In this document: piece by piece, positions 48,716-58,494 of the stretch
How the letters are laid out: each line of letters opens with the position of its first letter
Numbering within the stretch: the stretch's first letter is position 1
From: Stentor roeselii
Lineage: Eukaryota > Ciliophora > Heterotrichea > Heterotrichida > Stentoridae
NCBI GenBank assembly: GCA_006503475.1
Contig: RSEH01000109.1
Location: forward strand, 1-64,000
Reading direction: 5' to 3'
Length of the DNA stretch: 64,000 nt
Notes under the pieces: generated by a model
Told to the model about the DNA's origin: nothing
Seen by the model: only the letters and a program-made list of their open reading frames with translations
Databases searched by the model: none
Position numbers and translations under genes: made by a program

Positions 48716-50557
48716 ATGCAAAGCACCAACCCAAAGGCGTTTTCATATCATTCCTCCCTTTCACCTCAGAAGTCAAAAAAAGTGACAGTCTCTCGTCTAA
48801 TCGTATTGAAAAACCCTTTAAACAAGTTTTCATCTCCTCAAGCGTGGAACAGCGAGTTGATCGAAAGCCACTCACATCACAAGTCCTCATCTCCAGACCG
48901 TTCAAAGCCTTCGATCCGTTCAAAGTCTCCCTTGAAGATGCCAACCGAGTCAAAATCAGTGATTCACCCAGTTCTCGACATAAGCAAGTTCATTTTTCCC
49001 ACAATAACAACTCCGACATATGCAGTGATCGGAATCAAAGAAGCTCTAAGAGACCGTGAGTGGTCCTGCAAAGCAAAAGAAAGTATTTCTCGAGAACTGT
49101 CGTCTTTCATCTGCACTAGCAACGGGGTGATGATGGAAGCGGCGCCTCTTGGTTACAAGTACACCCTGGGCAAAGGGAACAACATGGGATTGATCAAGCA
49201 ATGTCTTAATACTCGATGGTGGTGGACTGAAGACTCTGGAAAAAATATCAACTTTTTATGGACACAAATTAATTCTAAGAGTTTTTTTGAAAGTCCTAGT
49301 GAACAACGCACAGGGCCTAAGGACCTTGATCATGAGTTTTATGGAAAATCGGTAAAATGTGATATTTTACATGAATCTGATACTTTAGAGGAAAAAATCG
49401 TGGATATTTCAGGACTTAATTATGATCTTATTACTAAAAGTGAGTCTTTTGTAGGGTTTTTAGATAGGAGTTATGTTGATCCGATATTGGTGCGGTGTCA
49501 TAATAAACTAGAGTTTAATACTGTGATCGCTGATAAGAAAAACTTGTTTTACACAATGAAAAACTACTGCCAAGCTATCGGATCTGATTTCGCTGAGTGC
49601 ATGCCTCTCACTTTTCATATCAGAGGTGAGGAAGACCCTGCTTTTAAAGACTTTTGTAGCCGCTTCTTCGTCTCAGGTACTTCCAAGTTCACCTGGATTA
49701 TAAAACCTGGAGAAAACACAAATCGCGGAAATGGAATCGCGATTTGCAGATCTCTTGAAAAGATAAAAAACGAGCTGAAAACAAATCCTTTCCCTGAAAC
49801 CGGGCAACACACTTTTATCATCCAAAAGTACATCGAAAAACCTTTTCTGGTAAATAAGCGAAAATTCGATATCAGACTCTACACGTTGATGACTTCAACC
49901 AACGGAATCTTACAATGTTACTTTTACCAGGAAGGGTACATCAGGACTTCCTGCAAGGATTACAACTCAAGAGCCCTTGACAACAAATTCATTCATTTAA
50001 CTAACGACGCGGTTCAGAAGAAGGCAGATGACTACGGAAAATACGAGAACGGGAACAAAATGTCTTATAAGGACTTTCAGAAGTACCTGGATAATAAAAG
50101 GATTCAAGTGAACTTCTTGCAAGACGTCTTGCCTCGAATTAAAAATATTGTCTCGGACACTGTTAAGGCCAGTTTCTTGATGGTTGACAGGAAAAAACGA
50201 CTTCATACCTTTGAGATCTTCGGATATGACTTTTTGCTTGACTCTGACTTGAAGCCTTGGCTGCTTGAAATCAACACAAATCCTTGCCTTGAACTTTCTT
50301 CTACTATTTTAGCAAGAATTATCCCTGCCATGGTCGAAAACGCGTTTAAAATCGCAATAGACCCTATCTTTCCAGAACCTATTCATAGTCCTAAAAGAGC
50401 TCAAGCTGCTTTGTTTCAAGACCCGCTGCCTGAAAATCGTTTTGAACTGATTTTTCATGAATTTGTTGAAGGAAAAAGGTTTTTAGATCAGCTTCGAAGT
50501 GCTGGAACTCTTGATTCTTTTTTAGCTGAATGTGAAAAAATGGTGGGTGTAGTTTAA
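48716..50557 (+). CDS. TTLL: Tubulin tyrosine ligase-like enzyme
   Basis: A 613-residue TTLL-family ATP-grasp ligase that adds Glu or Gly to tubulin tails or related substrates. The N-terminal 120 residues are basic and disordered. From about 300 the family blocks appear: WIIKPGENTNRGNGI, HTFIIQKYIEKPFL, KFDIRLYTLMT, KFIHLTNDAVQ, and FEIFGYDFLLDSDLKPWLLEINTNPCLE with the ATP/Mg residues D, E and N. I cannot place it in a subfamily (polyglutamylase or glycylase). Ciliates have many TTLLs for axonemal and cortical tubulin. It ends 17 bp before the next gene on the same strand. Confidence 0.93.
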   Translation: MQSTNPKAFSYHSSLSPQKSKKVTVSRLIVLKNPLNKFSSPQAWNSELIESHSHHKSSSPDRSKPSIRSKSPLKMPTESKSVIHPVLDISKFIFPTITTPTYAVIGIKEALRDREWSCKAKESISRELSSFICTSNGVMMEAAPLGYKYTLGKGNNMGLIKQCLNTRWWWTEDSGKNINFLWTQINSKSFFESPSEQRTGPKDLDHEFYGKSVKCDILHESDTLEEKIVDISGLNYDLITKSESFVGFLDRSYVDPILVRCHNKLEFNTVIADKKNLFYTMKNYCQAIGSDFAECMPLTFHIRGEEDPAFKDFCSRFFVSGTSKFTWIIKPGENTNRGNGIAICRSLEKIKNELKTNPFPETGQHTFIIQKYIEKPFLVNKRKFDIRLYTLMTSTNGILQCYFYQEGYIRTSCKDYNSRALDNKFIHLTNDAVQKKADDYGKYENGNKMSYKDFQKYLDNKRIQVNFLQDVLPRIKNIVSDTVKASFLMVDRKKRLHTFEIFGYDFLLDSDLKPWLLEINTNPCLELSSTILARIIPAMVENAFKIAIDPIFPEPIHSPKRAQAALFQDPLPENRFELIFHEFVEGKRFLDQLRSAGTLDSFLAECEKMVGVV

Positions 50558-50574
50558 TTAATTTGTTTTGTAAT

Positions 50575-53172
50575 ATGGAAGGTGGAGTACTTACTAGAGA
50601 AGAGGCTTTTTTGAGAAGTGGGGTTATTTCTGATGTGAGTTATAAAATTTTACTTGTTTTAACTCCTGGAGAGCAGTTTTTAGGAACTCTTGTTGTAAGC
50701 TTTGAACTGGCAGAGAGGATGGACTTGTGGCTGGATTTTAATGGACTTTCGGTGAACAGTCTTGTTATCAATGATGCTTGTGGAAATATTTGCTTTGCCA
50801 ATAATCGGATTAGTCTTGGGTGGTTAGAACCGGGGATGGTTAATGTTAGAGTTACCTTCAAAAGCTGCTATTCTCATGATGGCCTCGGGCTTCACTCTTT
50901 GATTGACCCGGCTGATAAAGAAGTTTATCTTTATACTCAGTTTGAACCTTTTGCTGCTAATCGGGTCTTTCCTTGCTTTGATCAGCCTGATTTGAAAGCT
51001 TGTTTTGAACTTCTTGTTGTTGCTAAGGGGAACTGGGAAGTGATTTCTAATACGGCTTTAGAGAAGGAACCTGGTTTAGTTATATATAAAGAAAAAACTC
51101 GAGAAATTGATGGGACTAAGATTGAAGATATCATTGATGGTTCTGATTTTCTTTGTGATAATGTGGCTGCGGTTCTTGGAAACGTTGATCATTTGGCAGG
51201 GTTCAAAGTGCATCAATTTAAAAGGACTAAGCTCATGAGCACTTATCTAGTGGCTGTTTGTGCTGGACCCTTTTATCATGAAAGCGTTCAGTATAAATAT
51301 CCTTTAGGATTTTATTGTCGAAAATCAGTTCAAAAACTCTTAGATGTAGAAAGATACAAATCATGGACTATCGCTGGGTTCGAGTTCTATGAAAAGTTCT
51401 TTGATTTTCCTTATCCTTTTGAAAAATACGATCAAGTTTTTGTCCCTGAGTTTAACTTTGTGGCAATGGAAAATGTTGGATGTGTCACACTTGATGATAC
51501 CTTGTTGTTGCCTGATGGATACACTCAGAATAAAGCTTTGAGATCTTGCATTATCGTACTTCATGAAATGTCACATATGTGGTTCGGGGACTTAGTGACT
51601 ATGAGATGGTGGGATGATCTTTGGCTAAACGAAAGTTTCGCCACTTTCATCAGCGTCTTGTGCACAAGTAAAACCCTCTCTAATATCTTCCCAGAAACAT
51701 GGATCTGGTTTTACACAAAATGCAGAAATGGTCTTCTTCTGGACCAGAAGTCAACAACTCATCCAATCTTTTGCAACATCCGACATTCAATCGAAATATT
51801 TTCCTACTTCGATGCAATAACCTACGAAAAAGGGTCAAACGTGTTAAAGCAGCTATATTTCTTAATAGGTGAAGAAAAATTCAAGCAATCGCTCAGCAGT
51901 TACTTCAAAAAGCACCAGTTTTCAAATACGAGTTTCAAAGACTTGATATCCGAAGTGAAATTAACGACTTCTGACTGGGACATGGAAGACTGGGCTGAAA
52001 AATGGATAAAAACAGCAGGAGTCAACTTGATCCAAGCAGAAGTTCTAAAAAATTCCGAAGGTTTAATAGAAAAAATCAACTTTTTCCAGAGTGCTACAAG
52101 TGAAGAACTCGATACATGCAGATTACATTCCTTTAAATTCGCAATTTTCAGCGAAAACTACGAAATTGTACATGAACAGGCTGTGATTATCGAGAACAGA
52201 TCAGTACTTATCACCTTAGAAAACCCTCTTCATGGTTTTTTACTAGTTGACTACGGCCACAACGATTATTCTAAAGTGATCTTCGATCCCGAAAGTTTAA
52301 AATTTTTCTCAAAAGACCTGAAAAACCTTTCTGACCCTCTGACTCGAACCCAGATATACGGGCGACTTTTAGACCTGACAACAGGAAAAAAAATGGAAAT
52401 AATCGATTTTTTCGACTTTGCAATAACGAATTTAAAAAGTGAAAAAGAATTATTCAACGTGATCTTCCTGATCAGGTCACTTTGTGAAGTCTTCAAACTT
52501 CTCGAGTACCACAGAAGTCTGACAACTATTCAGCATTACAGTGAAATCGCTTTTTCAATTTTGAAGGAAAGACTAGAAGGAGCTGATGACAAGACTCGCA
52601 GAACTTTATTGAAAATGATGTTGAAGGTGTTGAACCATCCAAAGAACATCATTGAACTCGTTTCGTGGCTTGATCGAAAAGACCTGTCATCTGGCTTTCG
52701 TTGGGGAATTTTGAAGAGGTTTTCATCGATTTCTAATGATGCAAGAGCCCTGGTGGAAAAAGAGTTTGAGAATAACTCTAGTCATGATAGCGCTCTTAAT
52801 TTCGCTTATTGCTCTGCTGCTTATCCAGACATACAGGTGAAAAAATTGATTTGGAAGAAAATTGTGAGTGAAGGGATTAATATCAGCAAATTTGAAAGGA
52901 CTGAGATTATGAAAGGGTTTAATCAGGTTTCTCAGAAAGATTTGTTGAAACCTTTTGGGTTTAAGTATTTCTTTCATTTGTTGAGAGTTGCGGAAATGAG
53001 TGATTTGGAGTTTTCTACGGATTTTGTTAAACATTTGTTGCCTTTGCATTTGGATGATTGTGAACTCAGGGATTTGATGAATTGGGTTAAGATTGAATTG
53101 CCGGAGAGTCGATCGGACTTGGCGATAATTATTGAGAATGCTGTCGATTCGATTTCTCATAGGCTTTTATAG
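50575..53172 (+). CDS. M1-family metallo-aminopeptidase
   Basis: An 865-residue puromycin-sensitive/aminopeptidase N-type enzyme that removes N-terminal residues from peptides. The exopeptidase motif reads VAMENVG (GAMEN with G to V). The zinc site is intact: HEMSHMW (His330, Glu331, His334) and NESFA with Glu353. Catalytic Tyr is in the later SYFDAITYEKG block. The C-terminal half holds the usual helical ERAP-like domain. There is no signal peptide, so it is probably cytosolic. The first ATG (MEGGVLTREE) was chosen over an upstream TTG. Confidence 0.95.
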   Translation: MEGGVLTREEAFLRSGVISDVSYKILLVLTPGEQFLGTLVVSFELAERMDLWLDFNGLSVNSLVINDACGNICFANNRISLGWLEPGMVNVRVTFKSCYSHDGLGLHSLIDPADKEVYLYTQFEPFAANRVFPCFDQPDLKACFELLVVAKGNWEVISNTALEKEPGLVIYKEKTREIDGTKIEDIIDGSDFLCDNVAAVLGNVDHLAGFKVHQFKRTKLMSTYLVAVCAGPFYHESVQYKYPLGFYCRKSVQKLLDVERYKSWTIAGFEFYEKFFDFPYPFEKYDQVFVPEFNFVAMENVGCVTLDDTLLLPDGYTQNKALRSCIIVLHEMSHMWFGDLVTMRWWDDLWLNESFATFISVLCTSKTLSNIFPETWIWFYTKCRNGLLLDQKSTTHPIFCNIRHSIEIFSYFDAITYEKGSNVLKQLYFLIGEEKFKQSLSSYFKKHQFSNTSFKDLISEVKLTTSDWDMEDWAEKWIKTAGVNLIQAEVLKNSEGLIEKINFFQSATSEELDTCRLHSFKFAIFSENYEIVHEQAVIIENRSVLITLENPLHGFLLVDYGHNDYSKVIFDPESLKFFSKDLKNLSDPLTRTQIYGRLLDLTTGKKMEIIDFFDFAITNLKSEKELFNVIFLIRSLCEVFKLLEYHRSLTTIQHYSEIAFSILKERLEGADDKTRRTLLKMMLKVLNHPKNIIELVSWLDRKDLSSGFRWGILKRFSSISNDARALVEKEFENNSSHDSALNFAYCSAAYPDIQVKKLIWKKIVSEGINISKFERTEIMKGFNQVSQKDLLKPFGFKYFFHLLRVAEMSDLEFSTDFVKHLLPLHLDDCELRDLMNWVKIELPESRSDLAIIIENAVDSISHRLL

Positions 53173-53540
53173 ATCTTTAGGTTAATATGAGATAAGAGAT
53201 AGATTTTAATGAACTATTTAAAATATGTATATATATCATATTATGTGTCTTTGAGTATTTGATTATTTAGTTAAGTATGCAATGATCGTCTTGAAGAGCT
53301 AATAATTATTAATTAAAATCCATAAATACTAAAAGAAGTCTAATTTAAGCTTAAACCATTTGAAATTTAACTAATCAAATCTGACATCGTATTTTGTGCT
53401 TCATTATTCATCAAAGTAAATGATTAAATCTCAAAGTTGTTATTAAGCTAAAAATTTAGAAATAAAAATCAGTTATAACTAACAAAAAAAGTGATTATCA
53501 GATAAAATTAACTTAAATAATCTTGAATCTTCGTATAAAA
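53173..53540. other. AT-rich spacer
   Basis: Holds only AT-rich DNA, including a TATATATATCATA run near 53228. No gene seen. Confidence 0.5.
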
Positions 53541-54065
53541 ATGTATTGTGAGTTTAAAGATTGCTCCCAAGAAGGAGAGCTCATTTGCGATGATGGAACC
53601 AATAGTAAAATTTTCTGCTCATTACATAAAGATACTATTGAATATAAAACTTTCAGCCCTTACGATAAAAAAAATAAAGAATTACATTCACTTGCTGAAT
53701 TAAAAACGAAATCTAAACAAGAATTTTCAAAAGATGAAATCAATAATCAGTCTTCAGAAATCACCAGGAATCATTATTTGTTAAAAGAATCAAAAAAAGG
53801 ATACGGCGATATTATAAACCGAAGTCCTGAGTTTTGTAATAATTCTGAAGCTCAAGAAGAAAAAAAAATCCCTATCACAATCGAAGAAAAGAAGGTTTTT
53901 CTCGTTAATAACCTTAAAATTCCTATGAAATATGTCGAGGCTCAATTTCAGGAATTAATATTTTCAAGAGATGAAAAATATGTTTTTTATTGTAAGATCT
54001 ATTTAGGTACTATAAAAAAAGATTGTAAGTTGAATTTAGACAGTAAACTACATCGAAGACTGTAA
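53541..54065 (+). CDS. B-box-like finger protein, possibly truncated
   Basis: Encodes 174 residues. The N-terminus (MYCEFKDCSQEGELIC, then KIFCSLH) is a B-box-like zinc site. It resembles the first 30 residues of the kelch-type protein at 59550-60848 (KCFVPDCKMAAEMIC, GMCDGHLALH). The rest is charged, with FLVNNLKIPMKYVEAQFQEL in the middle and no kelch or propeller repeats. The sequence past the stop keeps short coding-like stretches, so this may be a cut-off relative of a longer gene family. No 15-nt intron rescues the frame. Confidence 0.5.
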   Translation: MYCEFKDCSQEGELICDDGTNSKIFCSLHKDTIEYKTFSPYDKKNKELHSLAELKTKSKQEFSKDEINNQSSEITRNHYLLKESKKGYGDIINRSPEFCNNSEAQEEKKIPITIEEKKVFLVNNLKIPMKYVEAQFQELIFSRDEKYVFYCKIYLGTIKKDCKLNLDSKLHRRL

Positions 54066-54575
54066 AAAAAATATCGACTGTATTCGTTAAAGTGTGGGTT
54101 GGCTACTTCTTAGGCCGTAAGTCATACTTAAGCCTTGTGTAAGCATAAATATAGTTGGTATCCTAGGTTCAGGATATTGCAAGCTTTATCAAAGGCAGTA
54201 TTTATCATTTAAGACTGTAAAGCTAAATCAGGTACATATAAAAAGACTGTAATTCAAATGAAGTGAGAATTGTAGACTTGAATACAAGAAAACAACGTTA
54301 CTGGGGCTCCCATGATACCTCAATGGCAAGAAAATGGAAGGATCGTTATCAAGAATGTGTCTATCAGATATGGGGTTATTAATAGGATAAAATTATGAAG
54401 TCATTTGCTAAAAAAGAAGATAATAATGAATGAGTTAACAATAAATCACCTTAAACTTATTACGATACTCAATAGTCCAATTTTGAAAGTTCATTGCAAA
54501 CACAAAAGAAAAAAAATCAACTAAAAATCACATAACCCAACTCAAACCTTTTCTCTTAATCTTAATCTAATAAAC
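54066..54575 (+). other. Possible remnant of the B-box gene, then AT-rich spacer
   Basis: From 54256 to 54380 one frame is open for about 41 codons and reads like protein (NEVRIVDLNTRKQRYWGSHD, then MARKWKDRYQECVYQIWGY). It could be the decayed 3' part of the preceding gene. The rest, from about 54400, is AT-rich flank of the convergent ENGase gene. Confidence 0.3.
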
Positions 54576-57212
54576 TTAAACCAAAGGATTTGTTTTTTGA
54601 ATTTCATCTAATCCAAGATTCAAAACAAACCTCGAAGCCTCATCTCCTTTTAAGTCCTCCGCCACAAACAAAACCCTAACCTCCTGACCCTTAGCAGGAA
54701 GTTCACAAATTCTAAACTTGCTTCTATAAGCCCTGGTAACAAACTGTTCATTAACAAAAATATCTAAAAACCTTATAAACCGAGGCAATTCTTCAAAGTT
54801 CCCCTGCAGATCAAATAACGGAAACTCTGATTCCAATGATTTCAAATTCCAGACGATTTTATATTGAAAGCCAGTGAGTTGAAATTCAGGAATTTTCTGA
54901 AACAAGTGAATTCCTGCAAGAAAAGTATTTTCTAGAGTCTCAACCAACAAGTCATCAACATGTCCGTTAATCGCATAATAATCGATTTTCCATTCACCAT
55001 CATTTTGAATCATCACCAACTCCAAGTTGTCCATCACAAGTTTCATATTCCCCTTGTAGACCACCTTTATATTCAGGTCTTTCGTTTCGAAATCGCATTT
55101 GAAAAGTGAGAAGCATCCTAAAGGAAGTTTAAGTGAATTCGTTCCATGATATATCGTCTCGAAATCGAATTCGAAGTCTTTTAAAACTGTCAGGCTTGGA
55201 AGAATGTCGAAGTCGTTCAAAGAGTTCCAGGTTGAGTTGAAGATGGATTTTCCTCTGCTGTAGAGGTTCTTGCCTTGGCCCAGAGAAAACCAGGTGCAAA
55301 AAGGATGGGTCCAGATTTTTTGTTGGAAATTGTCTAAAATGCAAGGGCCTTGCTGTTTATAAACAACTGAGGTTTTTCTGAATCTACTTCCGTAAAAACC
55401 TTGCCAGTACTCTGAGTCGAATCCTCCTTCGGTCCAAGTGATTTCTTGGATACCCTCTTCCTTAATCTCAAGTTTCACAGTTTTCCAATCCATCCCAGTG
55501 ACCCCTCTTTCCACTTTCTGAAAGCTTCTTCCATCCCTAGTCCTTCCAACAATCTGGACCCAAAACCTATCATCAACTTTAGGTGGAGTCCCTTTAACTT
55601 CAACCTTACCAACAACATGATTAACAAATCCAATCCCTTCATTCAAAAAGTTGACAGTGACCTGTCTTTTGCTTTTAACAAAGCTAGAAACGAATTCAAG
55701 TTCATCAGTGACTTCCCAATACTTATCCGAATTCGAGACTTTAACCCAGTCATAACTTTCTTCAATTTCAAAATCTTTTGATATAAAACATTCCCAGTTC
55801 ACCAAGGCGTTGATTTTATTAACACCCTGGCGATCTTTAAAGACTTTTCCTCCAAAGTCAATAAGTGGATTCGCTCTTTCAGCCCACATCATTTTTTCTG
55901 CATTAAAAAACGATTGAAAGTCACTCGCAATATGCTCCATAGTCCACCCAGGAGCAAAAATGGCGCAAGATGTGCAAAGTGAGTCTTCAACTCCAATTTT
56001 TGTATCAAAGCCACCCCCTCCCCAGGTGCCTCTTCCAAATACATCAGTACCTGTATAAACTTTCCAGTTGTCCTCCCCAGCAACAGCAGCAGATCCTTCA
56101 GGCATTCCTTTTTTCCAGTGATAATCAGTGAAAAATCCGTCAGAAACCTGTAAAAATTCAAGATTTTCTGAATTCAGACAACTTTTCCACCTGATTTTCC
56201 CTTCAGTGTCCATCGAATCATACCAAATAATGCGACTTAAGCTATTCACACTCTTTGCAGTAAGAGTTAAAGTCTGTAAAAATTCGATCATTTTTTCAGG
56301 ATTTTCACAAAAAGCTTCAATATTGATTAAATACCCGTCAAAGCCATAATGATCCATGACTTTCACGAGAACTTCCACATAAAGGTTAAGATTTTCACAG
56401 AGTTTCAAATTTTCTTTCTCGCCGTCTTCGCCTTCAGTGATGAAAGTTCCAAGCATCAGAGTTCCTTGTTTATGCGCTGATTCAATCCAAGCAACTGGAG
56501 GGATCGTGACTCGACTATGCGAGAAGTACACGAAAATATCTGTGTGAAGGAAATGGAAGAACTTGAAACTTGAATCGATTGAAGTGATGGTCACGTCTTG
56601 TTTGTAGTTTCCGCCGAAGTCATGGCAAACTAATAGTTCTCTGCAAGCTGATTTTTTTAAGGGTTGACAAGGAATCCGACTGACGTTTGACTGGTCATCA
56701 GGCTGCCAAAGAAGCAGTTCTTGTAAAGACCGAATAGGTTTAAGAGATCCGATGAATCCATGTTGAAGACATTTGTTAACCTCCAGGTTTTTTTCTTGAT
56801 TTTCCAAGTTTATAGGAATTTCTTGACTTTCCATTCCTTTTGAATCATTCAGTCTAACTAAAGCTTTCAAGTAAGAATCTCCAATACAAAGTCTCACATT
56901 TTCATCTCTGATAAAAACCTGAAAATGATGAATCATCTGATTAACCCGAACCCATCCATTCCCAACAACAACTAAATTCCATTCATCACAACTCATCCTC
57001 GGACAAATCAAAAAAACCTCTCCTCGAGTCCTCAAATAGCAGCAATTAAAAAACCCGATAAAAACCTCAAAATCTCGACATTGAATCACTTTCACCTCTT
57101 CCTTCGTATTCGTTTCAAAAAGGTAAATCTCAAAAGCCACAACCTTTTCCTTCGCCCTGATCAAATACCTGACAGGTCCATTGCTCTGATCAAAAACAAG
57201 TACTCCGGCCAT
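54576..57212 (-). CDS. ENGASE-like: Cytosolic endo-beta-N-acetylglucosaminidase (GH85)
   Basis: An 878-residue GH85 enzyme that cuts the chitobiose core of N-glycans, typically those freed from misfolded glycoproteins. The substrate-assisted catalytic pair is in GFDGYLINIEAF, with Asn297 and Glu299. FVYFSHSRVTIPPVAWIESA, GTLMLGTFITEGEDG, IIWYDSM and FTDYHWK are typical of the family. The C-terminal 400 residues are beta-rich modules. There is no signal peptide, which fits the cytosolic animal and plant enzyme. It overlaps nothing, and its ATG lies 16 bp from the ATG of the divergent Rab gene. Confidence 0.94.
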   Translation of the reverse strand: MAGVLVFDQSNGPVRYLIRAKEKVVAFEIYLFETNTKEEVKVIQCRDFEVFIGFFNCCYLRTRGEVFLICPRMSCDEWNLVVVGNGWVRVNQMIHHFQVFIRDENVRLCIGDSYLKALVRLNDSKGMESQEIPINLENQEKNLEVNKCLQHGFIGSLKPIRSLQELLLWQPDDQSNVSRIPCQPLKKSACRELLVCHDFGGNYKQDVTITSIDSSFKFFHFLHTDIFVYFSHSRVTIPPVAWIESAHKQGTLMLGTFITEGEDGEKENLKLCENLNLYVEVLVKVMDHYGFDGYLINIEAFCENPEKMIEFLQTLTLTAKSVNSLSRIIWYDSMDTEGKIRWKSCLNSENLEFLQVSDGFFTDYHWKKGMPEGSAAVAGEDNWKVYTGTDVFGRGTWGGGGFDTKIGVEDSLCTSCAIFAPGWTMEHIASDFQSFFNAEKMMWAERANPLIDFGGKVFKDRQGVNKINALVNWECFISKDFEIEESYDWVKVSNSDKYWEVTDELEFVSSFVKSKRQVTVNFLNEGIGFVNHVVGKVEVKGTPPKVDDRFWVQIVGRTRDGRSFQKVERGVTGMDWKTVKLEIKEEGIQEITWTEGGFDSEYWQGFYGSRFRKTSVVYKQQGPCILDNFQQKIWTHPFCTWFSLGQGKNLYSRGKSIFNSTWNSLNDFDILPSLTVLKDFEFDFETIYHGTNSLKLPLGCFSLFKCDFETKDLNIKVVYKGNMKLVMDNLELVMIQNDGEWKIDYYAINGHVDDLLVETLENTFLAGIHLFQKIPEFQLTGFQYKIVWNLKSLESEFPLFDLQGNFEELPRFIRFLDIFVNEQFVTRAYRSKFRICELPAKGQEVRVLFVAEDLKGDEASRFVLNLGLDEIQKTNPLV

Positions 57213-57228
57213 TAATTACAATAAACCC

Positions 57229-57786
57229 ATGTGCTGCAAGTCAAAAGGAGGAAAACAGACCTTGCTTCAAGAACAGAAACACGAAACAAAAGTCGTTTTT
57301 CTTGGAGAGTCTGGAGTCGGGAAGTCTTCTCTGCTGATTCGCTTTCATCGCAACGAGTTCAGCGACGCCTTTGAAGTGACCATCGGAGGAGCCTTTTTAC
57401 AGACGAAGGTCGAGTTGGAAAAGGGAACTTGTGTCACTCTTGATGTTTGGGACACTGCAGGGCAGGAAAGATTTCGCTCGTTGATGCCGCTTTACTATCG
57501 ACAAGCCTCTGCCGCGGTCATTGTTTATGATGTCGGAGATGTCAAAACTTTCCAGAGATGTGAGTACTGGGTCAAGACGCTTAGGGAACAGGAACCTAAT
57601 TGTTTGTTGTTTCTTGTGGGAAACAAGGCTGATAAGGACGGTCGAGAAGTTTTAAGTGAAAATGCTGCAGAATTCGCGAAAAATCATAATATGACACCTT
57701 TTGAGACTTCGGCTAAAACTGCGAAAGGTGTACAGCCTTTGTTTCAGAAGATTGCTGAAATGACTTTGAAGGGAAAGAAAAACTAA
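57229..57786 (+). CDS. Rab5-like small GTPase with N-terminal CC and no C-terminal Cys
   Basis: A 185-residue Rab of the Rab5/Rab22 type. G motifs are complete: GESGVGKSS (26-34), Thr51 in switch I, WDTAGQERF, NKAD and ETSAK. LMPLYYRQASAAVIVYDV is near the Rab5 pattern. It ends LKGKKN with no Cys for prenylation, and it starts MCCKSK. It resembles the ARA6 class in losing the C-terminal anchor, but it has Cys instead of Gly at position 2, so S-acylation is the likely membrane anchor (inference). Gene spacing is 16 bp head to head with ENGase. Confidence 0.9.
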   Translation: MCCKSKGGKQTLLQEQKHETKVVFLGESGVGKSSLLIRFHRNEFSDAFEVTIGGAFLQTKVELEKGTCVTLDVWDTAGQERFRSLMPLYYRQASAAVIVYDVGDVKTFQRCEYWVKTLREQEPNCLLFLVGNKADKDGREVLSENAAEFAKNHNMTPFETSAKTAKGVQPLFQKIAEMTLKGKKN

Positions 57787-57805
57787 GATTGTTAGTATTA
57801 TACAG

Positions 57806-58342
57806 TTAGAATAAACTTTTTACACGAAGGCCTGGGATTTCTCGGCTTGATAGACTTGACTTTCGGTAGGTGGATAGTTTGAACTTGCTGGCTAGGGTGT
57901 TTTTTATCATTATGCATTTTAAACGGTTTTTTATCTTTGAGAGCACGAAACTGCCTTGAGGATGTGATGAAAGAGTAGTTGATTTGTCGTGATGCAAGCT
58001 TATAAGCACTGGCGCTATTGACTTTTGAGTCTTTGATCTCATCAGTAGCTCTGAAGACCTACGCGTCGAAAAGTCCTTAAAAGATGCGATTGGTTTCGCC
58101 TTTTCTTTTGAAGGAATCGAAGAAGACACCACTGCTGTTCGATGGGATTTCAAAGGGTTTAATGCTTTTTCACGAATTGGCTTAGGAAGATTTTCTTTCA
58201 CCGAGTTTCGAATATTTGACCAACTCTCAAGACTTGGAATGGCAAGAACTTGATGAGGAGAACGAAATGCAAGACTTGTTTCAATAAGGACATTGATTGC
58301 CTGTTTTTCCGTTTGGCTGTTAGGACTTCTAAGGTTTTTCAT
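57806..58342 (-). CDS. Unknown basic protein
   Basis: A 178-residue Ser/Lys/Arg-rich protein with many Pro (LPKPIREKALNPLKSHR), low complexity and no recognised domain. Probably disordered. The coding frame is clean from the ATG at 58340-58342. It converges on the Rab gene with 19 bp between their ends. Codon use is like the neighbours, so it is likely real despite lacking recognisable features. Confidence 0.62.
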   Translation of the reverse strand: MKNLRSPNSQTEKQAINVLIETSLAFRSPHQVLAIPSLESWSNIRNSVKENLPKPIREKALNPLKSHRTAVVSSSIPSKEKAKPIASFKDFSTRRSSELLMRSKTQKSIAPVLISLHHDKSTTLSSHPQGSFVLSKIKNRLKCIMIKNTLASKFKLSTYRKSSLSSREIPGLRVKSLF

Positions 58343-58494
58343 AGTAGAAATAATTATGGGAAGAAATCATCGAAAACGTTAAAATAACCAAAATTCAGTT
58401 ACAAGTCTTGAAACTACTAAAAAAATAGAAATAATCACATAAAGTTCAATGAAAATCCCAATATTCATTTAAATCAATCTCTCTTAGTTTTAAT

